A stretch of DNA of 64,000 bases. Source: Maridesulfovibrio salexigens DSM 2638. Lineage in GTDB: Bacteria > Desulfobacterota > Desulfovibrionia > Desulfovibrionales > Desulfovibrionaceae. The notes beneath the pieces were generated by a model. That model was not told where the DNA came from. It saw only the letters and a program-made list of their open reading frames with translations, and did no database searches. The DNA is taken from contig NC_012881.1 of assembly GCF_000023445.1 (NCBI RefSeq), forward strand, positions 3,215,501 through 3,279,500. The letters are read 5' to 3'. Shown piece by piece: positions 43,212 through 51,977 of this stretch (position 1 is the stretch's first letter; each line of letters opens with the position of its first letter). Made by a program: the position numbers and the translations under genes.

Positions 43212-45278
43212 ATGCTGAAAAGGTTTACTGTCGGACAAAAAATATTCTGTAGTTTTATTGTTGTTTTCGCCCTTTTTGGGATTGTAAGCATGGAATCCAT
43301 GCTTGCACTGCAAAAATCCTCTTCCGGCTTTACCGACTACCGCTTCTTTGCCAAGGATTCAAACCTGATAGGCAGAATTCAAGCCAATATACTGCAAGGT
43401 CGAACCCACGTTAAAGATTACATTATTACCGGCGACAAAAAATCCAGCCGCAAATACTTTGAAACTGCAAAAACGGTTTTCCCCCTGCTTGAACAGGCCG
43501 AAAAGGAACTTGTATCCAACGACAGGATTAGAATAATCAAAGAGATTAAGGCTCTGCTGACAGATTATGACGCCAGCTTTGCCGAAGTGGAAAAAGCTCA
43601 ACTCTCACGAGACAATCAAGCAAACTCCATACTGGTCCCTGAAGGAGACCTTATGGAACAAAACTTCGAACGCATAATCAACAATCTCGGAAAATCTCAA
43701 AGCAATTCAGCTGCACTTTACCACTGTGCCAAAGGAGTCCGTCACCTGGTTCTCGCAAGGCTTTACACCACTAAATTTATTGAAAAAAGCCTAGATGCCC
43801 ACCAAAAAAGGGCCTTAGAAGAAATGAATTTAGTCAACGATGAACTGATTAAACTTAGCTCTATTTTAAAAGGGCAGAACCAGATCTTGCTTAATGAGAT
43901 TAAGGAAGCAAAAGAAAATTATTCCAAAAGCCTCATCGAACTTTTTTCACAAACAGCAACTCGTGACAGACTGATTAACACCGAGCTGGATGTAATCGGC
44001 CCTAAGATGGCAACGCTAATCGAACAGGCCAAATCATCAGTTATTTCAGATCAGGAAAAGCTAGGTCCCTCTCTGCAAGCCCGCAACAACAGAGCCATCA
44101 TGAACACTTGGATCTTCGGCATTATCGCCTTTGTTCTCGGAGTTGGTGCAGTTGTGATTGTAGGTCGCAACATCACCCTTCCCTTGCGCAAAGTTGTTGA
44201 AGCTGCCTACCGAATTGCCGAAGGTGATATGAGCACAGGAATCAAAGGGACCGACCGTCAGGACGAACTCGGATCACTGGCCCGTGCTTTTAACAAAATG
44301 ACCGAGTCACTTAACCAGATGGCCGAAGCCATGGAAAGGGTTGCTAACTCCGACCTTACTGTGGAAGCAAAACCCCGCTCCGAAAACGACACCATTGGTA
44401 AAGCTCTCGCGACCATGGTTGAAACCCTCAAAGGCGATAACCAGCAGATCCATGAAACCGTTCGTACTCTTTCATCTTCTTTGAGCCAGATTTCAGCTGC
44501 TTCTGCAGAATTGACAGCAAGTGCAGCGGAAACAGCAAGTGCTGTTGCTGAAACAAACGCCACAGTAGAAGAAGTAAAACAGACAGCTCACCTCTCAAAT
44601 GAGAAATCCAGACAGGTTGCAGACGTAGCCCGCAAAGCAGTTCTTACCTCTCAGCAAGGTAAGAAGGCAGCGGAAGACGCATCTTCAGGAATGAAAGATA
44701 TCCGCACCCAGATGGACACCATTGCCCAGTCCATCGTTAAACTTTCCGAACAGTCACAGCATATCGGTGACATTATTTATGTCGTGAACGATCTGGCAGA
44801 TCAGTCCAATATTCTGGCTGTGAACGCCTCGATTGAAGCATCCAAGGCCGGTGAAGAAGGACGCGGATTCACCGTGGTTGCCCGTGAAATCAGAAACCTT
44901 TCTGATCAATCCAAACAATCAGTTGCCCAGATCCAGTCAATCCTTGCCGACATCCAGAAAGCCACCAGCTCTGCGGTTATGATTACCGAGCAAGGCGGAA
45001 AGGCTGTTGAAACAGGAGCAACGCTCTCCTCTCAGACAGGGGAAGCCATTCTCAACCTGAGCACAGTAATCAATCAGTCCGCCCAGTCCTCAGCCCAGAT
45101 CGCGGCTTCAAGTCAGGAGCAGTTAGCCGGGCTTGATCAGGTGGCAGTGGCCCTAGGCTCTATCAAACAAGCCGGAGAACAGAACCTTGATAGCTCTCGC
45201 CAACTGGAAGAAGCTGTTAAAGATCTCGATCAACAGGCCCGCTCACTAAAAGAGATGATGGACAGATTCAAGCTCTAG
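43212..45278 (+). CDS. Methyl-accepting chemotaxis protein
   Basis: A 688-residue MCP. Transmembrane segment 1 is about 10-32, a helical periplasmic sensor domain runs to about 295, and transmembrane segment 2 is about 296-320. A HAMP domain (about 318-375) and a long signalling domain follow, with the hairpin tip DQSNILAVNASIEASKAGEEGRGF. The all-helical sensor of about 260 residues suggests a bimodular helical type rather than Cache or PAS. It ends RFKL without a CheR-docking pentapeptide. The ligand is unknown. The AAAGGA ribosome binding site is about 13 bases before the ATG. Terminator at 45311-45350. Confidence 0.93.
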   Translation: MLKRFTVGQKIFCSFIVVFALFGIVSMESMLALQKSSSGFTDYRFFAKDSNLIGRIQANILQGRTHVKDYIITGDKKSSRKYFETAKTVFPLLEQAEKELVSNDRIRIIKEIKALLTDYDASFAEVEKAQLSRDNQANSILVPEGDLMEQNFERIINNLGKSQSNSAALYHCAKGVRHLVLARLYTTKFIEKSLDAHQKRALEEMNLVNDELIKLSSILKGQNQILLNEIKEAKENYSKSLIELFSQTATRDRLINTELDVIGPKMATLIEQAKSSVISDQEKLGPSLQARNNRAIMNTWIFGIIAFVLGVGAVVIVGRNITLPLRKVVEAAYRIAEGDMSTGIKGTDRQDELGSLARAFNKMTESLNQMAEAMERVANSDLTVEAKPRSENDTIGKALATMVETLKGDNQQIHETVRTLSSSLSQISAASAELTASAAETASAVAETNATVEEVKQTAHLSNEKSRQVADVARKAVLTSQQGKKAAEDASSGMKDIRTQMDTIAQSIVKLSEQSQHIGDIIYVVNDLADQSNILAVNASIEASKAGEEGRGFTVVAREIRNLSDQSKQSVAQIQSILADIQKATSSAVMITEQGGKAVETGATLSSQTGEAILNLSTVINQSAQSSAQIAASSQEQLAGLDQVAVALGSIKQAGEQNLDSSRQLEEAVKDLDQQARSLKEMMDRFKL

Positions 45279-45310
45279 CTAATCCACTACTCCATACGCA
45301 AAATAAATAG

Positions 45311-45350
45311 GCCCTCCTGACGATTTTCATCAGGAGGGCTTATCTTTTTA
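45311..45350 (+). terminator. Terminator after the MCP gene
   Basis: A 10-bp perfect stem (45311-45320 with 45330-45339), a 9-base loop and TTATCTTTTT. Confidence 0.85.
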
Positions 45351-45470
45351 CGAATTCATTCTTTCCCCTTTCTTTTCAAAAATTTCTTTTGAAAACCCTT
45401 ATTTTGCGCTATTTTCAACTATCTCTAAAGACCTAAGTATATTCCCAATGAACACTTCAGGAGGTAAAGA

Positions 45471-46652
45471 ATGAAAAAAATGATTATCAGGTCTTTGCTG
45501 GTCCTCATGGTACTCGGACTGGCAATGATCATTGTCAGCGGCTGTTCTAAAAAAGAAGAGAAAATCAAGATCGGATTCAACATCCCACTCACCGGGGATA
45601 TCCCCAAAGTAGGTGAGGCCTCCAAGAACGCTGCTGAAATGCTTCTTGCTGACATAAACGGACAAGGCGGCCTTGAAGTTGGCGGCAAAAAAATCCCTCT
45701 CGAATTCTTTTATGAAGACAATGAATCCAAAGCAGAATCCGCTGTAAACGTTGCCCTGAAACTGATCGAGCAGGATGGCGTAGTCGCAATCATCGGCCCC
45801 AACTCCTCCAAGCAGGCAGTCCCCGCAGGTGGAACCTGTAATGACAACCGCACCCCCATGGTTTCACCTTGGTCCACCAACCCGGACACCACCAAAAATC
45901 GCCCCTGGGTTTTCCGCGCAGCATTCCTCGACCCCTTTCAGGGGCCTGTTGCAGTAAACTTCGCAACCAAACAGTTTAAGGCAAAAACCGCTGCAGTACT
46001 CTTTGATATCTCCAACGATTATTCCAAGGGACTCGCTGAAATTTTCAAGGAAGTATTTAAAAAGAAAAATGGATCTAAAGCCATTGTTGCTTTTGAATCA
46101 CACGGTACCAAAGATCAGGATTTCTCAGCCCAGCTGACCAAAATCATCAACTCCAATCCTGATTTCATCTTTGTTCCCGATAACTACAATCAGGTTGCCC
46201 TCATTGTTAAACAGGCTCGTGACCTTGGCTACAAAGGCCCCTTCATGGGTTCAGATGCATGGGGTTCCGCAGAACTGATGAAACTTTGCGGTGACGACTG
46301 TAAAGGCCAGTTCTTCTCCACCCACTACGCCGCAGCCGGTGCTAAAGGAGCAACCAAGGAATTCATCGATCGCTATGAAGCAAAATACGGTGAAACTCCT
46401 GACGATGTAGCAGCCCTCACTTGGGATGCCACCCGCCTTGTGCTTCAGGCCATTCAGGATGCCGGTTCCTATAGTTCCGACTTGAAAGCTGAACGCAAAG
46501 CTATTCGTGATGCCTTGAGCTCCATCAGGGAATTCGCAGGTATCACCGGTTCCATGAAATTTGACAGCCAGGGCGATCCCATCAAATGCGCCGTTGTTGT
46601 ACGCATTGACGAAAACGGTAACTTTGTATTCGCCGAATCCGTCTGCCCCTAG
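45471..46652 (+). CDS. livK: Branched-chain amino acid ABC transporter binding lipoprotein
   Basis: A 393-residue family-4 periplasmic binding protein. The signal peptide ends in the lipobox VSGC (about Cys25), so it is probably anchored rather than freely periplasmic. The mature start KIGFNIPLTGDIPKVG is characteristic of LivJ/LivK, and GPNSSKQAVPAG lies near the ligand pocket. It should bind Leu, Ile or Val, though this family also binds other amides. AGGAGG lies seven bases before the ATG. First gene of livKHMGF, separated from livH by a stable hairpin. Confidence 0.92.
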   Translation: MKKMIIRSLLVLMVLGLAMIIVSGCSKKEEKIKIGFNIPLTGDIPKVGEASKNAAEMLLADINGQGGLEVGGKKIPLEFFYEDNESKAESAVNVALKLIEQDGVVAIIGPNSSKQAVPAGGTCNDNRTPMVSPWSTNPDTTKNRPWVFRAAFLDPFQGPVAVNFATKQFKAKTAAVLFDISNDYSKGLAEIFKEVFKKKNGSKAIVAFESHGTKDQDFSAQLTKIINSNPDFIFVPDNYNQVALIVKQARDLGYKGPFMGSDAWGSAELMKLCGDDCKGQFFSTHYAAAGAKGATKEFIDRYEAKYGETPDDVAALTWDATRLVLQAIQDAGSYSSDLKAERKAIRDALSSIREFAGITGSMKFDSQGDPIKCAVVVRIDENGNFVFAESVCP

Positions 46653-46666
46653 TTCATTGAAGTAAT

Positions 46667-46697
46667 CTCAGACGGCGAACCTGATTCGCCGTCTGAG
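46667..46697 (+). repeat. Intercistronic hairpin between livK and livH
   Basis: A perfect 13-bp stem (46667-46679 with 46685-46697) with a CCTGA loop. It is followed by A-rich sequence, not T. It is likely a processing or stabilising element that raises binding-protein mRNA over permease mRNA. Confidence 0.7.
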
Positions 46698-46745
46698 AAA
46701 AAACTCCCTGCAACTGCCTAGAAGACAAAAGAGGAAAGACGGAAA

Positions 46746-47654
46746 GTGGATATCCTCATCCAGAACCTGCTCAATGCCCTGCAATGGGGCAGCTTTTATG
46801 CTCTCATTGCGCTGGGCTACACCCTTGTTTACGGTGTCCTGCTCCTGATCAACTTTGCCCACGGCGATATTTTCATGGTCGGAGCTTACATCGCCTTTTT
46901 CGTTGCCACCGCCCTGCTCGGCTTTTTGGACTTTGCTCCGTGGATGGTGCTGGCTCTAACCGTTCCACTGACCATGATCCTAACCGCCGGGGTGGGGGTA
47001 ACTCTCGAACGCATTGCCTACCGTCCTTTAAGACGAAAAGGGGCACATCGGCTTTATGTGGTCATCACTGCACTTATGTGCGGCCTGATTCTAGAAAACG
47101 GCAACCTTGCCCTGCTGGGTGCCAGCCGCAAAAAATTTCCGGAACTGCTAGACAAAGTTGTCTACACTTTCGGCAATGTCTCGGTAACCAACCTGAAAAT
47201 TATTGTCATCTTTGCTGCCATTGCCGTCTTCCTGCTCTTGCAGTTCATCGTAACCAAGACAAAAATCGGCATGGCCATGCGCGGCATTTCCTACGATAAA
47301 TTTGCCATCCCGCTCATGGGCATCCCCATCGACAACGTAATCGTATTCACCTTTGTGCTAGGCTCAGGAATGGCCGGACTTGCAGGACTGCTCTTTGCCA
47401 TGTCCTACCCTATCCTTGAACCGTACATGGGTGCTCTCATCGGCTGGAAAGCCTTTATCGCTGCGGTTGTAGGCGGAATCGGAGATATTCGCGGGGCCTT
47501 TATCGGCGGCTTCCTGCTCGGCTTCATCGAAGTCGGGGTTGTTGCCATATTCCCCTCAACTTTCCGTGACCTGTTCGCCTTTTCCATACTGCTTATCATC
47601 CTCTGGATGAAGCCCACCGGAATTTTCGGCGTTGCCAAGACAACTAAGATTTAA
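46746..47654 (+). CDS. livH: Branched-chain amino acid ABC transporter permease LivH
   Basis: A 302-residue LivH with about eight membrane segments. The early ALGYTLVYGVLLLINFAHGD and the later GWKAFIAAVVGGIGDIRGAFIGG are the signature LivH stretches, the second containing the loop that meets the ATPase. The start is GTG at 46746 with AGGAAAG/GGAAA upstream. It forms the inner-membrane channel with LivM, whose gene starts 12 bases after its stop. Confidence 0.95.
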   Translation: MDILIQNLLNALQWGSFYALIALGYTLVYGVLLLINFAHGDIFMVGAYIAFFVATALLGFLDFAPWMVLALTVPLTMILTAGVGVTLERIAYRPLRRKGAHRLYVVITALMCGLILENGNLALLGASRKKFPELLDKVVYTFGNVSVTNLKIIVIFAAIAVFLLLQFIVTKTKIGMAMRGISYDKFAIPLMGIPIDNVIVFTFVLGSGMAGLAGLLFAMSYPILEPYMGALIGWKAFIAAVVGGIGDIRGAFIGGFLLGFIEVGVVAIFPSTFRDLFAFSILLIILWMKPTGIFGVAKTTKI

Positions 47655-47666
47655 GGCGGACACAGA

Positions 47667-48743
47667 ATGCAGAAGTACAGTTTCAATATCGGAATCTGGG
47701 CCATGGCTGCCATTGTTGTAGCCCTCTCCCAATTCGGCGCGCTTGACCTCTACATCCAGTCGGTAATCATGTTCATCGGCATCAACATTATCCTTTCATC
47801 CAGCTTGAATGTTGTGAACGGATATATGGGAGAATTCTCCTGCGGTCATGCCGGGTTTATGTGTATCGGAGCCTATGTATCCTCTGTCCTGAGTGTAATG
47901 TTTTTCGCTCAGGACAAAATATTCGGCGCTCCCATACTACCTCCGGAACTTGCCCCGCTGGGATTCCCGATTGTAGTCATAATCTCAGGACTCGTTTCTG
48001 CTGTGGCAGGGCTGATTGTAGCCGTCCCCTCCTTCAAAACACGGGGCGACTATCTGGCTATCATCACCATTGCTGCAAACTACATGGTCATATCCGCCAT
48101 TGAGAACATGGACATCATCGGCGGACCTCGCGGATTCATGGGCATGAAACGGGTGGTCAACGCCATGGAAGATGTAATCGACATACCGTGGATGATGATC
48201 TGGGTGATCCTAGGGACTTTTATGTCCATCTGGATGATCCGTCGCTTTGTATCATCCACCTACGGCAAAGGCATCATGTCCATTTGTCAGGATGAAGTTG
48301 CCGCCGAAATCATGAGTGTTGATACCAACAAAATGAAAATGGCTGCTTTCATGCTGTCCTCCGGCCTTGCCGGGGTAGCGGGGGCACTCTTCGCTCATGT
48401 GCTCGGTTATGTAAACCCGCAATCCTTCAACATCATGAAATCCACAGAATGCCTTGTAATGGTCTACCTAGGCGGTATGGGCTCACTTGGAGGATCAATA
48501 CTTTCGGCCATATTCTTCACGGTAATGCTCGAACTGCTGCGTTTTATCATCCCGGCCCTCGACACTGGAATGCATTTCCTGAACCTGCTCCCGGACACCT
48601 ACCATCTCAGTCAGGTCTGGAAATGGGTACTCATCCCGCTGACCCTGATTCTGCTCATGCAATTCAGGCCCGAGGGAATTATGGGTAACAAGGAACTGCC
48701 CGACCTGTTCCCGCGGCTTAAGAAATTCTACAAATTCAAGTAG
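47667..48743 (+). CDS. livM: Branched-chain amino acid ABC transporter permease LivM
   Basis: A 358-residue LivM with about nine membrane segments. Typical stretches are SSSLNVVNGYMGEFSCGHAGFM, the RTRGDYLAI-like SFKTRGDYLAIITIA, and VYLGGMGSLGGSILSAI near the ATPase contact. AAGGCGG lies about eight bases before the ATG. It is cotranscribed with livH before it and livG 26 bases after it. Confidence 0.95.
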   Translation: MQKYSFNIGIWAMAAIVVALSQFGALDLYIQSVIMFIGINIILSSSLNVVNGYMGEFSCGHAGFMCIGAYVSSVLSVMFFAQDKIFGAPILPPELAPLGFPIVVIISGLVSAVAGLIVAVPSFKTRGDYLAIITIAANYMVISAIENMDIIGGPRGFMGMKRVVNAMEDVIDIPWMMIWVILGTFMSIWMIRRFVSSTYGKGIMSICQDEVAAEIMSVDTNKMKMAAFMLSSGLAGVAGALFAHVLGYVNPQSFNIMKSTECLVMVYLGGMGSLGGSILSAIFFTVMLELLRFIIPALDTGMHFLNLLPDTYHLSQVWKWVLIPLTLILLMQFRPEGIMGNKELPDLFPRLKKFYKFK

Positions 48744-48769
48744 TCAACACCGCGAGAAAAGGAGAAAAA

Positions 48770-49537
48770 ATGTCACTATTAAGTATAGATGGACTTACCC
48801 AGAGGTTCGGGGGACTGCAGGCCGTATCCGATTTTAATATTGAGCTTGAAGAAGGTTCCCTCACCGGATTGATCGGCCCGAATGGGGCAGGGAAAACCAC
48901 CATATTCAACCTCATATCAGGATTTTATCAACCAACGGAAGGAACAATAACCCTCGCAGGGAGGCCTACCCGCGGGCTCAAACCGCATCAGGTAACAGCT
49001 CAGGGCGTGGCTCGTACTTTCCAGAATGTTCGCTTGTGGCATGACATGACCGTCATGGACAACATCCGCATCGCCCAGCATTATCGCATGGGCTACGGCT
49101 TTTTCGATGCCATCATGCGCACGAAAAATTATTACCTGCGGGAAAAGAAAATCGAGCGCATATCCACCGAACTGCTCGAATTCATGGACCTCAAGCAATA
49201 TGCCGAGGAACTGCCCACAAACCTGCCCTACGGATTACAGCGGCGGGTTGAAATAGCCCGGGCTATGTCCATTCAGCCCAAGCTGCTGCTCCTTGATGAA
49301 CCCGCAGCAGGACTCAACTCTTCTGACGTTGAAGGTCTGATCAAGCTCATCAAGTGGATTCACGATGAATTCGACATCACCATCCTCATGATCGAGCATC
49401 AGATGAAGGTTGTTATGACACTTTGTAAGTGGATTAAATGCATTGATTTCGGCGCAACCATCGCCGAAGGAACACCAGAAGATATCCAGTCCAGCGAGAC
49501 TGTTATCAAAGCTTATCTGGGAGATGATTCAATCTGA
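48770..49537 (+). CDS. livG: Branched-chain amino acid ABC transporter ATPase LivG
   Basis: A 255-residue ABC ATPase. Walker A is GPNGAGKTT (about 36-44), the signature variant is PYGLQRRVEIARA, Walker B is LLLLDEPAAGLN, and the His switch is in IEHQMKVVM. The LPYGxQR form of the signature is normal for LivG. AAGGAG lies six bases before the ATG. Its TGA overlaps the ATG of livF by one base. Confidence 0.95.
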   Translation: MSLLSIDGLTQRFGGLQAVSDFNIELEEGSLTGLIGPNGAGKTTIFNLISGFYQPTEGTITLAGRPTRGLKPHQVTAQGVARTFQNVRLWHDMTVMDNIRIAQHYRMGYGFFDAIMRTKNYYLREKKIERISTELLEFMDLKQYAEELPTNLPYGLQRRVEIARAMSIQPKLLLLDEPAAGLNSSDVEGLIKLIKWIHDEFDITILMIEHQMKVVMTLCKWIKCIDFGATIAEGTPEDIQSSETVIKAYLGDDSI

Positions 49538-50271
49538 TGACTACTCTACTTGAAATCAAAGATCTCCACGTGAAATACGGTAATATTGAAGCCCTGCACG
49601 GTATTTCATTCAATGTTAACGAAGGGGAAATCGTCACCCTGATCGGCGCTAACGGAGCAGGTAAAACGACCACCCTGCTTTCCATCAGCCGCCTTCCCCC
49701 GCCAGAAGCACCCAAAGTCATTTCGGGTGACATCTCATGGAAAGGTGACTCGATACTCGACATGCCGCCGCACAAGGTTATTTCAGACCTGCACTTGGCT
49801 CTTGTACCGGAAGGAAGGCACATTTTCGGCAATCTAACCGTGGAAGAGAACCTCAAGCTGGCAACCTATGCCCGCAAGGATTCCATCAAGGATGTTCATG
49901 GTGATTACGACCGCGTATTCGCCCTTTTTCCGCGTCTTGCCGAACGCAGAAAGCAACGCAGTGAATCCCTTTCCGGCGGAGAACAGCAAATGCTGGCCGT
50001 GGGGCGTGCTCTCATGTCCAAATGCAACTTCATAATGCTCGATGAGCCTTCAATGGGCCTTGCGCCACTGCTCATGTACGACATGTTCCGCACCCTCAAG
50101 GAACTGAATGAACAAGGACTCACAATTCTCTTAATCGAACAGAACGCAAACCTCGCGCTCAAGTTCGCCCATCGTGGTTACGTGCTTGATACCGGGGAAA
50201 TTGTAGCTCAAGGTTCGTCTGCACAGCTTATGGATGACCCTGAAGTGAAGAAGGCATATCTGGGGGGATAA
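49537..50271 (+). CDS. livF: Branched-chain amino acid ABC transporter ATPase LivF
   Basis: A 244-residue ABC ATPase with Walker A GANGAGKTT, signature SLSGGEQQMLAVGRALM and Walker B IMLDEPSMGLAP, plus the LivF-type ending. It pairs with LivG as a heterodimer. It starts on the last base of the livG stop (ATGA overlap) and closes the operon; a terminator is found at 50390-50432. Confidence 0.95.
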   Translation: MTTLLEIKDLHVKYGNIEALHGISFNVNEGEIVTLIGANGAGKTTTLLSISRLPPPEAPKVISGDISWKGDSILDMPPHKVISDLHLALVPEGRHIFGNLTVEENLKLATYARKDSIKDVHGDYDRVFALFPRLAERRKQRSESLSGGEQQMLAVGRALMSKCNFIMLDEPSMGLAPLLMYDMFRTLKELNEQGLTILLIEQNANLALKFAHRGYVLDTGEIVAQGSSAQLMDDPEVKKAYLGG

Positions 50272-50370
50272 AGATGCCTCCGGCAGCCCCTTCGGGGAGA
50301 CCAAAGAAACTTTCGAAAAAGGTGTCTCTGGACTCTTCAAAAACTTTTAGTTTGGCTCCGCCGCTTTGAT
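50272..50370 (+). repeat. Degenerate intergenic repeat-like element after livF
   Basis: A GC-rich head GCCTCCGGC and a tail GGCTCCGCCGC enclose a CCCC-TTCG-GGGG stem (50290-50301), an imperfect hairpin (CCAAAGAAACTTT with AAGGTGTCTCTGG) and TTCAAAAACTTTTAG. The layout resembles short repeats I recall downstream of many Desulfovibrio genes. Family membership is from memory and unverified. Confidence 0.4.
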
Positions 50371-50389
50371 TTATCAAAATTAATCAATT

Positions 50390-50432
50390 AAAACGGCTGG
50401 TTTGACGAGAAATCAAACCAGCCGTTTTTTTT
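50390..50432 (+). terminator. Terminator of the liv operon
   Basis: A 16-bp perfect stem (50390-50405 with 50413-50428), a 7-base loop and eight T. It is also close to the stop of the converging PNPOx-like gene. Confidence 0.93.
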
Positions 50433-50452
50433 AGGATATATTTGTTGAAAAT

Positions 50453-50920
50453 TTAGTTCGCGCGACCTTTTGCCGTTGCGTGTTCGATATTAATTTTAAT
50501 CACCCGAGTCTTGTCCATATCATTATGAATGTACTTTTCGCCTGCGGGAATATGATCCGGGGAAAGCCTGTGCACCAGTGCGAGCAAAGCTTCTTTCTTC
50601 TCTTCCCCGGAAACCTCTTCAGCCTTACCGAAAACGACAACTGATTTGAACTTGATGCTGAATTTAGACGGCACCAGTTCAGCATCAACATAGACGCAAA
50701 ACGAGACTTTGGAATTAAAAGCGATGTTGTCCAGCTTATGTCCGGTCAATGCACAATGAAAATAAATCGCTCCGTTGTGGTAAACATAATTAAGCGGGGT
50801 GGCATAAGGGTGGCCATCTTCACCGCAAGTAGCCAGTACACCCTCTTCTCCGGCTTTAAGAATTTCTTCAACAGACCCTGCGGGCAATGTTTTTTTGGTA
50901 TTCTGAATTTCTCTGAACAT
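50453..50920 (-). CDS. Pyridoxamine 5'-phosphate oxidase-like FMN-binding protein
   Basis: A 155-residue split-barrel flavoprotein of the NimA/PNPOx-like group. The segments GVLATCGEDGHPYATPLNYVYHNGAIYFHCALTGHKLDNI (in pieces, about 28-66) give the FMN site, and a Tyr/His pattern matches the family. It is probably a flavin reductase or nitroreductase-type enzyme; true pyridoxamine oxidation is unlikely at this length. GGAG lies before the ATG. Single gene. Confidence 0.87.
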   Translation of the reverse strand: MFREIQNTKKTLPAGSVEEILKAGEEGVLATCGEDGHPYATPLNYVYHNGAIYFHCALTGHKLDNIAFNSKVSFCVYVDAELVPSKFSIKFKSVVVFGKAEEVSGEEKKEALLALVHRLSPDHIPAGEKYIHNDMDKTRVIKINIEHATAKGRAN

Positions 50921-51010
50921 AATATTTCTCCGATTTAAACTTATGCCCAGATAATTACTTCAGAAGCCAGCCAACATAAAGACACAATTTCCACTAATTT
51001 TATAGTGGCA

Positions 51011-51041
51011 GAAAAAAGAAAGCCCCTGAAAAAACAGGGGC
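51011..51041 (-). terminator. Terminator of the TRIC-family gene
   Basis: On the minus strand GCCCCTG-TTTTTT-CAGGGGC is followed by TTTCTTTTTT. It lies 14 bases after the stop. Confidence 0.88.
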
Positions 51042-51054
51042 CAAAATATTATAA

Positions 51055-51714
51055 CTATTTATTGCGTCCACCAACTCGGACAAATTCGCCGGGAGGACCA
51101 AGCCGGATATCAAAGACCACTGCCGCTCCACGTAGAACCAGAGTCGCCATAAATCCCGATGCCATGGCAACTTCGGGCTGAACATGCAAAGTCATCATAC
51201 CCACGTTGACAAACGCCCCGGCAAGAGCTGCCACGGCGTAAAGCTCGCCGCAAAGAATCATGGGCCTATTTCCGGTCAGTAAATCGCGTATTACCCCGCC
51301 ACCGGTTGCTGTCATGACTCCCATGAACACAGCAACTGTCCACGGCACCTGAGACTGCAAAAACGCGACAGTACTTCCGGTAACTGCAAAGGCACTTAAT
51401 CCGAGAGCGTCAAACCATGCAGTAGCCTTATAGCGGTCTTTAATTTCAAGACGGCAAAAATAAGTTAGCAATGTAGCCATTATGCACAGGTACAACTCCA
51501 CAGGCTCATGAGTCCACCAGACAGGATGATCCAGCAAAACATCACGCAAAGAGCCTCCGCCGAGCCCTGTGATGGTTCCGATCAACACATAGCCGACGAT
51601 ATCCATCCTGCGTCTTCCAGCCGCCAAAGCGCCACTGACTGCGAATACAATATCGCCGAAATACATAAATCCGTTGATTGCGGACTGAACCATTTCACCG
51701 TTCAAAACACTCAT
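51055..51714 (-). CDS. TRIC/UPF0126 cation channel family membrane protein
   Basis: A 219-residue membrane protein of two repeats of three helices plus a seventh helix. Each repeat carries the family's Gly-rich kink (ITGLGGGSLRDVLL and MTATGGGVIRDLL). Prokaryotic TRIC proteins conduct K+ or Na+; this one has no direct evidence. The ATG at 51714 has GAGG six bases upstream, better than the TTG two codons earlier. Single gene with its own terminator. Confidence 0.9.
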   Translation of the reverse strand: MSVLNGEMVQSAINGFMYFGDIVFAVSGALAAGRRRMDIVGYVLIGTITGLGGGSLRDVLLDHPVWWTHEPVELYLCIMATLLTYFCRLEIKDRYKATAWFDALGLSAFAVTGSTVAFLQSQVPWTVAVFMGVMTATGGGVIRDLLTGNRPMILCGELYAVAALAGAFVNVGMMTLHVQPEVAMASGFMATLVLRGAAVVFDIRLGPPGEFVRVGGRNK

Positions 51715-51977
51715 ATCCAACCTCGAAAGCAGATAGACTGCATTTATTTTTTAAATGCTCACTTTTACTAAAAGCGAAATCGAGCCTGAAATAATTTCTG
51801 ATTCAACAGTTGTAAAGTCGTTTTTTTATAATTTCGAAATTTTTAAATATATTTTTTAAAAAGGCCCTCAATTTCAAATAGTTCACGCCTACTACTTTGA
51901 CTTGCCTGCCAAGAGCAGGCTTGTTAAAAGAATTCCCTTTTTTTGGAACAAATTTTATTTTTATATCGAGATAAACA

